Source: JAUXFS01 sp050329575 (GTDB taxonomy: Bacteria > Pseudomonadota > Alphaproteobacteria > Rhodospirillales > Defluviicoccaceae). Taken from it: a stretch of DNA of 52,015 bases. The notes beneath the pieces are model-generated. The model worked only from the letters and a program-made list of their open reading frames with translations. It had not been told where the DNA came from and searched no databases. The translations under genes were made by a program, and so were the position numbers. Location: the NCBI GenBank assembly GCA_050329575.1, contig JBHJOP010000038.1:1-52015 (forward strand), in the 5' to 3' direction. Position 1 is the stretch's first letter, and the number at the start of each line of letters is the position of its first letter. Below, piece after piece: positions 33,955 to 42,389 of the stretch.

Positions 33955-36258
33955 ATGAAAAAAGACAAGTTCGAGACCGCAATCGACCGCATCGTTCACG
34001 CCGACTCCGCCGATCCGTTCGCGATCCTGGGCATGCACGTCGAAGGCGCGAAGGGATCGGAATCGGTGGTGGTGCGGTGTTTTCTGCCCCAGGCTCGCGA
34101 TGTCTCGGTGATCGAGACCGCCACCGGCAAGGTGGTGGCCGATCTCGCCCGGGTGCGCACCGAAGGGTTCTTCGTCGGCACCGTCGCCGGTCGCAAGGAG
34201 GGATTCCGCTATCGCTTGCGCCTTCGCCCCCATGAAGGGGAGGACGAGTCCGACATCGAGGATCCCTATCGCTTCGGACCGGTGCTCGGCGATCTCGACA
34301 TCCACCTGCTGGTCGAAGGCAACCACTTGCGGGCGTTCGAAAAGCTGGGCGCCCACCCAGCCACCATCGACGGCGTCGCCGGCACCACGTTCGCGGTGTG
34401 GGCGCCCAACGCCCGCAAGGTCAGCGTCGTCGGCGACTTCAACGACTGGGATGGCCGCCGCCACCCGATGCGGGTGCGCATGGAATGTGGCGTCTGGGAG
34501 ATTTTCCTCCCCGGAGTCGGCGTCGGCGCCCGCTACAAGTACGAGATCCGGGCGCAGAGCGGCGATCTGATGGCCGAGAAGGCCGATCCGTTCGCCTTGG
34601 AGGCGGAGGTGCCGCCGCGCTCGGCATCGGTGGTCACCGACCACACGCCCTATCGCTGGCAGGACAAGGACTGGATGGCCCAGCGCGCCCACCTCAACGA
34701 CCGCGACGCGCCGGTGACCATCTACGAGGTCCACCTGGGGTCATGGAAGCGCAAGCCCGAGGAGGGCGATCGCTACCTGACGTACCAGGAGCTCGCCGAC
34801 GACCTCGTTCCCTACGTGAAGGATCTCGGCTTCACGCACATCGAGCTGATGCCCATCCACGAGTTCCCCTTCGACGGATCGTGGGGCTATCAGCCGACCG
34901 GGATGTTCGCCCCGACCAGCCGCTTCGGCAAGCCCGCCGATTTCAAGCACTTCATCGATCGCTGCCACCAGGAAGGCATCGGCGTGCTGATCGACTGGGT
35001 CGCCGGCCACTTCCCCGGCGACGCCCACGGCCTCGCCTATTTCGACGGCACCCATCTCTATGAGCACTCCGACCCCCGCAAGGGCAAGCACATGGATTGG
35101 GATACGCTGATCTACAACTACGGCCGTCGCGAGGTCAGCAACTACCTGCTCTCCAACGCGCTCTACTGGATGGAGGAGTTCCACGTCGACGGCCTCAGGG
35201 TCGATGCGGTGGCGTCGATGCTGTATCTCGACTACAGCCGCAAGGAGGGGGAGTGGATCCCCAACATGTTCGGCGGCCGGGAAAACCTGGAGGCGATCGA
35301 TTTCCTGAAGCGGATGAACGAGCTGGTGTACGGCCACCACGAAGGCGTGATGACCGTCGCCGAGGAGTCGACGGCTTGGCCGATGGTCTCGCGACCGACC
35401 TACCTCGGCGGCCTCGGCTTCGGCTACAAGTGGAACATGGGGTGGATGAACGACACCCTGCGCTACATCTCCAAGGAACCGGTGCACCGCCGCTACCACC
35501 ACGATTTGTTGACCTTCGGCCTGCTCTATGCGTTCACCGAGAATTTCACTCTGCCGCTGTCCCACGACGAGGTCGTGCACGGCAAGGGCTCGCTGCTTTC
35601 GAAAATGCCGGGAGACGGCTGGCAGCAGTTCGCCAACCTCAGATGCTACCTGACCTTCATGTTCACCATGTCGGGCAAGAAGCTCCTGTTCATGGGCATC
35701 GAGATCGGCCAGGGCGACGAATGGAACCACAACAAGAGCCTCGACTGGCATCTGCTCGAGTATCCCCTACAGCGAGGGGTGCAGTCGCTGGTTCGCGACC
35801 TCAACCAGCTCTATCGCTCGCAGCCGGCGCTGTTCGAGGCCGACTGCCTGCCCGAGGGCTTCTCGTGGATCGACTGCCACGACTCCGACAACAGCGTCAT
35901 CTCCTACATTCGCAAGGCGAAGGACCCCGACGACTTCCTCGTCGTCGTCTGCAACTTCACGCCGGTGGTCCGCGAGGCCTATCGGATCGGTGTCCCGGTC
36001 GGCGGTCCCTATACCGAACTGCTGAACACCGACGCCGGTTGCTACGAGGGCAGCGGGGTCGGCAACGCCGGGCGGGTGGACGCCTCTGACCAGGGATCGC
36101 ACGGGCATCCGTTCTCGCTGTACCTGACGGTGCCGCCGCTCGGCGCAATCGTGCTGAAGCCGTTCCCGCAGCTGACGGATCTGGAGGCGGAGACCCCCAC
36201 CGAGAAGGCCGGCGCCGAGCCGGGCGAGACCGGCAATGTCATCCCAGAGCAGGATTGA
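33955..36258 (+). CDS. glgB: 1,4-alpha-glucan branching enzyme
   Basis: 767 residues. Introduces alpha-1,6 branches into glycogen. An N-terminal extension domain (1-110) and a CBM48 domain (about 120-230, TTFAVWAPNARKVSVVGDFNDW) precede the GH13 barrel. Catalytic residues are visible: the nucleophile Asp417 in GLRVDAVASMLYLD, the acid/base Glu470 in MTVAEESTAWP and Asp538 in LSHDEVVHGKGS. GYKWNMGWMND is also diagnostic. The ATG at 33955 has almost no ribosome site, odd for such a gene. Its end overlaps glgX by 23 bp, so the two are translationally coupled. Confidence 0.98.
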   Translation: MKKDKFETAIDRIVHADSADPFAILGMHVEGAKGSESVVVRCFLPQARDVSVIETATGKVVADLARVRTEGFFVGTVAGRKEGFRYRLRLRPHEGEDESDIEDPYRFGPVLGDLDIHLLVEGNHLRAFEKLGAHPATIDGVAGTTFAVWAPNARKVSVVGDFNDWDGRRHPMRVRMECGVWEIFLPGVGVGARYKYEIRAQSGDLMAEKADPFALEAEVPPRSASVVTDHTPYRWQDKDWMAQRAHLNDRDAPVTIYEVHLGSWKRKPEEGDRYLTYQELADDLVPYVKDLGFTHIELMPIHEFPFDGSWGYQPTGMFAPTSRFGKPADFKHFIDRCHQEGIGVLIDWVAGHFPGDAHGLAYFDGTHLYEHSDPRKGKHMDWDTLIYNYGRREVSNYLLSNALYWMEEFHVDGLRVDAVASMLYLDYSRKEGEWIPNMFGGRENLEAIDFLKRMNELVYGHHEGVMTVAEESTAWPMVSRPTYLGGLGFGYKWNMGWMNDTLRYISKEPVHRRYHHDLLTFGLLYAFTENFTLPLSHDEVVHGKGSLLSKMPGDGWQQFANLRCYLTFMFTMSGKKLLFMGIEIGQGDEWNHNKSLDWHLLEYPLQRGVQSLVRDLNQLYRSQPALFEADCLPEGFSWIDCHDSDNSVISYIRKAKDPDDFLVVVCNFTPVVREAYRIGVPVGGPYTELLNTDAGCYEGSGVGNAGRVDASDQGSHGHPFSLYLTVPPLGAIVLKPFPQLTDLEAETPTEKAGAEPGETGNVIPEQD

Positions 36259-38347
36259 GCCCGGCAGTCCCTCACCCCTCGGCGCGACTTGGGACGGGCG
36301 GGGCGTCAACTTCGCCCTGTTCTCCGAACACGCCGAGAAGGTGGAACTGTGCCTGTTCGATGCCAAGGGCCGCCAGGAAGTCGAGCGGATCGCGCTGCCG
36401 GAGTACACCGACCGGATCTGGCACGGCTACATCGTCGGCATGCAGCCGAACCAGCTCTACGGCTACCGCGTCCATGGCCCGTACGATCCGCACAACGGCC
36501 ATCGGTTCAACCCGAACAAGCTGCTACTCGACCCCTATGCCCGCGCGATCGAGGGATCGCTGATCCTCAGCGATGCCCATTTCGGCTATCGGCGCGACAG
36601 CTCGCGCGCCGATCTGTCCTTCGACCGTCGCGACAACGGGCGCACGATGCCGAAGTGCCGGGTGGTGGAGCCGGCGTTCACCTGGGGAGCGGAACGCCGA
36701 CCCGGCACCCCGTGGTCCGAGACCGTCGTCTACGAACTCCACGTCGGCGGTTACACCAAGCTGCACCCGGAGGTTCCCGAACCGCTGCGCGGCACCTTCG
36801 CCGGGCTGGCCTCGGCGCCGGTGATCGACCATCTGACGCGGCTCGGCGTCACCGCCGTCGAGCTGTTGCCGATCCACACCATCGCCGACGAACCGCACCT
36901 CGGCAACCACGGTCTCCGCAACTACTGGGGATACAGCTCGGTCGCCTTCTTCGCGGCGGACGCCCGCTTCTATGCCCGCCAGCGGGTCCACGAGTTCAAG
37001 ACGATGGTCGCCAACCTGCATGCCGCCGGCATCGAGGTGATCCTCGACGTGGTCTACAACCACAGCGGCGAAGGCGACGAGCTCGGCCCGACGCTGTCGT
37101 TTCGCGGCATCGACAACGCCTCCTACTATCTCCTGCGCCACGACGACCGCAGCAAGTACGCCGATGTCACCGGCTGCGGCAACACCCTCGACCTCACCCA
37201 TCCCCGGGTCCTGCAGATGGTCATGGACTCGCTCCGGTTCTGGGTCGACGAGATGCATGTCGACGGCTTCCGCTTCGATCTCGCGACGACGCTCGCCCGC
37301 GAGCGGCACGGCTTCGATCCCGGCGCCGGTTTTCTCGACGCCGTCGCCCAGGACCCGACGCTGTCGCGGGTCAAGCTGATCTCCGAGCCGTGGGACATCG
37401 GCTACGGCGGCTATCAGCTCGGCAACTTTCCGCCCGGCTGGAGCGAATGGAACGACCGCTTCCGCGACACCGTGCGCCGGTTCTGGCGCGGCGACCGGCA
37501 CGTGATCGGCGATCTCGCGACGCGGATGACCGGCTCGGCCGACCTTTTCCAGCGGCACGGCCGGCGCGCCTGGTCGAGCCTCAACTTCGTCACCGCCCAC
37601 GACGGCTTCACCCTCCATGACCTGGTCAGCTACGACCGCAAGCACAACGAGGCCAACGGCGAGAACAACCGCGACGGGACCGACCTCAACAACAGCTGGA
37701 ACTGTGGCGTCGAGGGCCCGACCGACGATCCCCGCATCAACGCCCTTCGCCAGCGCCAGAAGCGGAACATGCTGGCGACCCTGCTGTTGTCGATGGGAAC
37801 ACCGATGATCGTCGCCGGCGACGAGTTCGGGCGCACCCAGCGCGGCAACAACAACGCCTACTGTCAGGACAACGAGATCGGCTGGGTCCATTGGCAGGAG
37901 CGGACCGCCGATGACCAGGCGTTGTCCGAGTTCGTCCGCATGCTGCTCGGGATCCGCCGGGATCACCCGCTGTTCCGCCGCTCCAGCTTTCTGACCGGCA
38001 GGGATCTGGCCGACGTCGACATCAAGGACGCCCGCTGGCTGACCCCCGAGTGTCGCGAGATGACGCCGGAGGACTGGGCCCATCCCGACGCCCGCTGTCT
38101 CGGGTTGCGGATGTTCGAGAATGATTCCGCCCCCAAGCGCGGCGACCGCGGCGAGCTGTTCTTCATGATGCTCAACGGCAGCGACCACCGGATCGAGTTC
38201 ACGCTGCCGACACCGCTGCTCACCGGCCGCTGGACGACGGTGTTCGACACCGCCCAGCCCGACATCGCCGAGGGGACGGCGACGCACCAGGGCCGGCGCC
38301 CCTACGCGCTGCATCCCCGCTCGTTCGTCCTGCTGCGGGACGGTTGA
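36236..38347 (+). CDS. glgX: Glycogen debranching enzyme GlgX, first copy
   Basis: 703 residues, an isoamylase-type GH13 enzyme that hydrolyses alpha-1,6 branches of limit dextrins. A CBM48 opening (LGATWDGRGVNFALFSEHAEK) is followed by the barrel with VVYNHSGEGDELGPTLSFRG, the nucleophile Asp348 in VDGFRFDLATTL, Glu384 in LISEPWDIG, Asp456 in TAHDGFTLHD, and the family motif NSWNCGVEGPTDDP. Between glgB (overlapping) and malQ (25 bp downstream). A second copy lies at 47992. With GlgB and MalQ it makes a glycogen branching and recycling unit; glgA, glgC and glgP are not in the window. Confidence 0.97.
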   Translation: MSSQSRIEPGSPSPLGATWDGRGVNFALFSEHAEKVELCLFDAKGRQEVERIALPEYTDRIWHGYIVGMQPNQLYGYRVHGPYDPHNGHRFNPNKLLLDPYARAIEGSLILSDAHFGYRRDSSRADLSFDRRDNGRTMPKCRVVEPAFTWGAERRPGTPWSETVVYELHVGGYTKLHPEVPEPLRGTFAGLASAPVIDHLTRLGVTAVELLPIHTIADEPHLGNHGLRNYWGYSSVAFFAADARFYARQRVHEFKTMVANLHAAGIEVILDVVYNHSGEGDELGPTLSFRGIDNASYYLLRHDDRSKYADVTGCGNTLDLTHPRVLQMVMDSLRFWVDEMHVDGFRFDLATTLARERHGFDPGAGFLDAVAQDPTLSRVKLISEPWDIGYGGYQLGNFPPGWSEWNDRFRDTVRRFWRGDRHVIGDLATRMTGSADLFQRHGRRAWSSLNFVTAHDGFTLHDLVSYDRKHNEANGENNRDGTDLNNSWNCGVEGPTDDPRINALRQRQKRNMLATLLLSMGTPMIVAGDEFGRTQRGNNNAYCQDNEIGWVHWQERTADDQALSEFVRMLLGIRRDHPLFRRSSFLTGRDLADVDIKDARWLTPECREMTPEDWAHPDARCLGLRMFENDSAPKRGDRGELFFMMLNGSDHRIEFTLPTPLLTGRWTTVFDTAQPDIAEGTATHQGRRPYALHPRSFVLLRDG

Positions 38348-38372
38348 CCCTCTCATTCGGAAAGCGCCACCC

Positions 38373-40538
38373 ATGAGCGAAGCCGGCAATCTGAAGCGGC
38401 TCACCGAACTCGCCGGGATCGAACCCGACTACTGGGACATCTGGGGCAACCACCATGCCGTCTCGGACGCCTCGAAACGGGCGCTGCTGGGCGCGCTCGG
38501 TATCGCCGCCGCGGACGATGCCGCGGTTCGCGCCAGTATCGGCATCCTGGAGGAAGACCCCTGGAGGCGCCCGCTTCCCCCGGTTGTGGTCGTTCGCGAG
38601 GGAGAGCGGCCGAGCTTTCCCGTAGTGATGCCGGCCGACCATGCCGCGCTCGACGTCCGCTGCGAGGTCGCCGAGGAGACCGGTGCGCGCCACATCGTCT
38701 CCCTCCGGCCGGCCGCGGCCTCGCCCGTCGACGCGCGCGTCGTCGACGGCCGCCACCTCCGGCGCTGGATCGTCGAATTGCCGATCACGCTGCCGCTCGG
38801 CTATCATCGCGTCCGCCTGCCCACCCTCGGCGACGACACGATGTCGCTGGTCGTCACCCCGGAGCGCTGCCACCTGCCGCGGCGGCTCGCCGATGGCGGC
38901 AAGACCTGGGGGATCACCGCCCACCTCTACACCCTGCGCTCCGAGCGCAACTGGGGGGTCGGCGACTTCACCGATCTCGCCGACCTGGTCGACGTCTGCG
39001 CCGGTCTCGGCGGATCGCTGATCGGGCTCAACCCGTTGCATGCCCTGTTCACCCGACATCCGGAGTTCGCCAGTCCCTACTCGCCGAGCAGCCGCGTGTT
39101 CCTCAACATCATCTACCTCGACGTCGAGGCGATCGCCGATTTCGGCGAGTGCAAGCCGGCGCGACGGCTGGTCGAGTCGGTTGCCGAGGACCTCGCGGCG
39201 CTGCGCCGCCTCGCGGTGGTCAAGTACCGGGCCGTCCTTCCCCTCAAGATGAAGGTGCTGGCGCTGCTCCACCGCAGCTTCCGGCGCCGGCACCGAGACG
39301 ACGACCGGGCCCGCGATTTCGAGCGGTTCCGCACCGAAGGCGGCGAACGCTTCCGCCGCTTCGCGCTGTTCGAGGCCCTGTCGGAGCGGTTCGACGGGGC
39401 CCCGTGGCCGTCGTGGCCCGAGCCCTATCGGCAGCCGGACTCCCCACAGGTCGCGGCGTTCGCCCGCCGCCGCCACGTCCGGGTCGAATTCTTCGAGTAT
39501 CTCCAGTGGCAGGCCGACCTGCAGCTCGCCGCCGTCGCGCGCCGCTGCGAGGAGCGCGACCTGCCGATCGGCCTCTATGGCGATCTGGCGATCGGCGCCG
39601 CCGCCAACGGCGCCGACGCCTGGAGTGCCCAGGACGTGGTCGTCCACCGCGCGTCGGTGGGAGCGCCGCCCGATCCGTTCAACATGCTGGGCCAGGACTG
39701 GGGAACGCCGCCCCTGCATCCCCTCACGCTGCGGCACATGGCCTACGAGCCGTTCATCGCCATCGTTCGCGCCAACATGCGCCACAACGGCGCACTGCGC
39801 ATCGACCACGTCATGGGGCTGTTCCATCTGTTCTGGATCCCGGCGGGCGAGAAGGCGGCGGCCGGCGGTTACGTCCGCTATCCGTTCGACGACCTCCTCG
39901 GCATCCTCGCCCTGGAGAGCCACCGCCACCGCTGTCTGGTCATCGGCGAGGATCTGGGCACGGTCCCCGAGGGCTTTCGCGAGCGGATGGCGGCCATGAA
40001 CGTCCTGTCCTACAAGGTCCTCTATTTCGAGAAGGACGGCGATCGCTTCAAGCGGCCGGCGGAGTATCCGAAGCTGGCGCTGGCTTGTGTCGCCACCCAC
40101 GACCTCGCGACCCTGCCCGGCTTCTGGACCGCGGCCGACATCGACCTCAAGGAGCAGCTCCGGTTGTATCCCTCGCCCGAGGATGCGGCCAGCGAACGCG
40201 GCGCCCGCCGCCACGACCGTGCGCTGCTGCTGTCGGCATTGGCCGCCGAAGGGATGCTCCCCGCCGGGATCGATCTCAACGGCGCGGACCAGGCATCATT
40301 GACGCCGGAACTGGCCGTGGCCGTCCACGGCTACCTCGCCCGCTCGCCCGCCTGCGTGCTGATGGTCCAGATCGACGATCTGATGGAGCAGCCGGAGCAA
40401 CTCAACCTTCCCGGCACGGTCGACGAGCGCCCGAACTGGCGCCGCCGCCTGCCGTTCCCCGCCGAACGACTGCCGGCGACGCCGCTGGTGCGGGCGTTGC
40501 GCCCGGCTCTGGCCGATCGGAACGGGCCCGCGACCTGA
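38373..40538 (+). CDS. malQ: 4-alpha-glucanotransferase (amylomaltase)
   Basis: 721 residues, GH77. Transfers alpha-1,4-glucan segments, recycling malto-oligosaccharides released by debranching. An N-terminal domain (1-165) precedes the barrel, which opens TWGITAHLYTLRSERNWGVGDFTDL and includes SPYSPSSR. Catalytic residues: nucleophile Asp478 in GALRIDHVMGLF, acid/base Glu526 in VIGEDLGTVPEGF, and Asp577 in ATHDLATLPGFW. A GGAAAG site precedes the ATG. The glgB-glgX-malQ order argues for one transcript. A hairpin follows the stop. Confidence 0.97.
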   Translation: MSEAGNLKRLTELAGIEPDYWDIWGNHHAVSDASKRALLGALGIAAADDAAVRASIGILEEDPWRRPLPPVVVVREGERPSFPVVMPADHAALDVRCEVAEETGARHIVSLRPAAASPVDARVVDGRHLRRWIVELPITLPLGYHRVRLPTLGDDTMSLVVTPERCHLPRRLADGGKTWGITAHLYTLRSERNWGVGDFTDLADLVDVCAGLGGSLIGLNPLHALFTRHPEFASPYSPSSRVFLNIIYLDVEAIADFGECKPARRLVESVAEDLAALRRLAVVKYRAVLPLKMKVLALLHRSFRRRHRDDDRARDFERFRTEGGERFRRFALFEALSERFDGAPWPSWPEPYRQPDSPQVAAFARRRHVRVEFFEYLQWQADLQLAAVARRCEERDLPIGLYGDLAIGAAANGADAWSAQDVVVHRASVGAPPDPFNMLGQDWGTPPLHPLTLRHMAYEPFIAIVRANMRHNGALRIDHVMGLFHLFWIPAGEKAAAGGYVRYPFDDLLGILALESHRHRCLVIGEDLGTVPEGFRERMAAMNVLSYKVLYFEKDGDRFKRPAEYPKLALACVATHDLATLPGFWTAADIDLKEQLRLYPSPEDAASERGARRHDRALLLSALAAEGMLPAGIDLNGADQASLTPELAVAVHGYLARSPACVLMVQIDDLMEQPEQLNLPGTVDERPNWRRRLPFPAERLPATPLVRALRPALADRNGPAT

Positions 40539-40542
40539 AGGA

Positions 40543-40558
40543 CACGGCCGGTGCCGTG
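40543..40558 (+). terminator. Hairpin after malQ
   Basis: Perfect CACGGC (40543-40548) and GCCGTG (40553-40558) with a CGGT tetraloop lie 4 nt past the malQ stop. No U-tract follows. Confidence 0.4.
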
Positions 40559-40637
40559 GCAGAATACCGAGACAGTGATCACGACGTCTCGATAGATCCG
40601 CGACAGATTGAGCGGGATCATCTGGCAAATAAAAATG

Positions 40638-40665
40638 TTGCTTGAACGCCGCCGCGATTTATATT
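40638..40665 (+). promoter_or_regulatory. Putative promoter for the cadherin-like repeat gene
   Basis: TTGCTT (40638-40643) and TATATT (40660-40665, five of six consensus bases) are 16 bp apart, in an AT-rich island after the malQ hairpin. Confidence 0.4.
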
Positions 40666-40692
40666 GACCGCGGGTTTATCCTCTGTTGTCTC

Positions 40693-40722
40693 GATCTTCG
40701 CAAAAGAGATCTTCGCAAAAGA
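40693..40722. repeat. 15-bp tandem duplication GATCTTCGCAAAAGA
   Basis: Two exact copies (40693-40707 and 40708-40722) lie in the presumed leader of the cadherin-like repeat gene, about 100 bp before its start. This could be a binding-site pair or simple slippage. Confidence 0.8.
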
Positions 40723-40819
40723 GCAGAAGTCCGGACGGCTGGCCAGCGGCCGGTTCGTCGACGACCGGACCCGAGGTGTCGGGAGAGCGGCAACCGCTGC
40801 CCCAGTGATGGAGGAAGAC

Positions 40820-42181
40820 ATGTCTCGACTCCCCGGCAAGCCTTTCGCTTCAGGACAATCGGAGCTGTTCGGCACCACCGGTCGGCCGTCCCCTGCCCCG
40901 CAACCGTCGCCCGGCGGCGAAGGCCGTGGTCGGCCCGAGCCGACATCGACCGCCGCGACGCGGGATGACGACATCGGCGCCGATGCCGGCGCCCCAGGCG
41001 CCCCCGGCGCCATAAGCACCGCCGCCGCCGGCGCGACCGACACCGGTCGGACCCTCAGCTTCAGCCTCGACGGCCAGCCATCGGTGATCATCACGGTTCG
41101 CGAGACCGGCGACGGCGGTCTTTCGTTCACGGTCGCCGTCGACACCTCGTCCGGCATGGTTGGCGACCTGCGCGGCCTGTTCTTCCACGTCGGCGACGAG
41201 AACCTCCTCGGCGGCCTCACCGTCGCCGGCGACGACGTGACCGACAGCGCCGCGACCGCCGACGCCGTTTCCGATCTGGGTCATGGTGCCAATGTCCGGG
41301 GCGTCGGCGACGGTCCGTTCGACGTCGGGGTCGAGATCGGGACCCGGGGCATCGCCGGCGACGATATCCAGACCACCACCTTCGTGCTCACTCACGACAG
41401 CGTCCCCTTGACCCTCGAGCTGATCGCCGGGCAGGATTTCGCGGTCCGGATGACCAGCGTCGGTACCGTCGGCGAGGATGGCGACGGTCGCGAGGATTCC
41501 CTGAAACTGTCGGGGAGTGTCCCGCCGATCGACACCAACCAGGCACCCGATGCCCGCGACGACCTCGTCGCAACCGACGAGGATACCGTCCTCTCCGGCA
41601 ACGTGCTGGTCGACAACGGCCACGGCCCCGACGGCGATCCGGACGGCGATCCGCTCACCGTGAACACGACGCCCGTGAGCGGACCCGGCCACGGCACCCT
41701 GGTGTTGGAGGCGGACGGATCGTTCACGTACGTCCCGGACCGGGACTTCTACGGCGAGGACGCGTTCGTCTACGAGGTCTCCGATGGCCGCGGCGGCACG
41801 GACGCCGCGACGGTGACGATCGTCGTCGCGCCCGTCAACGACGATCCGGTGGCCGAACCCGACCGGCTGGGGATCGTCGAGAGCGAGCAGTTCGGCTACG
41901 TCGGCAGCCTCGACGTCGTCACCAACGACCACGACGTCGACAATCCCAACGAAGCGCTGTTCGTGTTCGCGATCAACGGACACGAGGTCCAGCCGGGTGA
42001 CTCGGTCGATCTCGGCTATGGCGCCTTCGTCACCTTGCAGGCGGATGGCCGAACCGTCGCCTACGCCGATCCGCTCATGAACGGACCGTTCGACTTCTCC
42101 TACACCGTCGCCGATGGCGCCGGCGGTGAGGCGACCGCGCTGGTGACGGTGGACTTCGCCGACGATCCGTTGTTCGGCTGA
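40820..42181 (+). CDS. Secreted cadherin-like (tandem-95/VCBS) repeat protein
   Basis: A 453-residue acidic Gly/Asp-rich protein. After a Pro/Gly-rich start, residues about 75-235 form a beta domain found in large RTX/VCBS adhesins (VGDLRGLFFHVGDENLL, VGVEIGTRGIAGDDIQTTTF). Then come a cadherin-like tandem-95 repeat (NQAPDARDDLVATDEDT, TLVLEADGSFTYVPDRDFYG, FVYEVSDGRGGTD) and a degenerate second one (DDPVAEPDRLGIVE, FDFSYTVADGAGG). No Sec signal is visible, so type I secretion is plausible, although no transporter genes are nearby. The ATG at 40820 was chosen for the GGAGGAA just upstream; the frame is open to 40664. It is short for this family, perhaps a reduced adhesin. Confidence 0.78.
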   Translation: MSRLPGKPFASGQSELFGTTGRPSPAPQPSPGGEGRGRPEPTSTAATRDDDIGADAGAPGAPGAISTAAAGATDTGRTLSFSLDGQPSVIITVRETGDGGLSFTVAVDTSSGMVGDLRGLFFHVGDENLLGGLTVAGDDVTDSAATADAVSDLGHGANVRGVGDGPFDVGVEIGTRGIAGDDIQTTTFVLTHDSVPLTLELIAGQDFAVRMTSVGTVGEDGDGREDSLKLSGSVPPIDTNQAPDARDDLVATDEDTVLSGNVLVDNGHGPDGDPDGDPLTVNTTPVSGPGHGTLVLEADGSFTYVPDRDFYGEDAFVYEVSDGRGGTDAATVTIVVAPVNDDPVAEPDRLGIVESEQFGYVGSLDVVTNDHDVDNPNEALFVFAINGHEVQPGDSVDLGYGAFVTLQADGRTVAYADPLMNGPFDFSYTVADGAGGEATALVTVDFADDPLFG

Positions 42182-42203
42182 CGCCGCTCAGGGCGCTTCG
42201 GGG

Positions 42204-42226
42204 CCGCGAGGGCCGATCCCTCGCGG
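42204..42226 (+). terminator. Strong hairpin after the cadherin-like repeat gene
   Basis: Perfect 9-bp arms CCGCGAGGG (42204-42212) and CCCTCGCGG (42218-42226) with a 5-nt loop, followed by TTCC, lie 22 nt past the stop. It is the best terminator-like structure in the window. Confidence 0.55.
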
Positions 42227-42389
42227 TTCCGTCGACCACCCGCCGCACCTGGACCCGCACCAGTACCGCTGACCCGAACGTTCGATCACGGGGATCGCCT
42301 GCGGCGTCCGAGCGGACTACTGTTGTCGCCGCGGGCCCGCCGAGCCGGGATCATCGGCCGGTGGAGAGACCGTCCGGGACACCGCCACA

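Noticed and set aside
33955..40538. Trehalose synthesis (TreX/TreY/TreZ) cluster
   Set aside because: The third enzyme is a GH77 amylomaltase, not TreY, and the first is a classical branching enzyme, so the unit is glycogen metabolism.
40543..40558. Several hairpins after genes called as firm rho-independent terminators
   Set aside because: None is followed by a U-tract. They are listed as terminator-like with low confidence only.
40664..40819. N-terminal extension of the cadherin-like repeat protein from 40664
   Set aside because: The extension overlaps the tandem repeat and lies at or just before the promoter-like sequence; the GGAGGAA before 40820 fits a real start.
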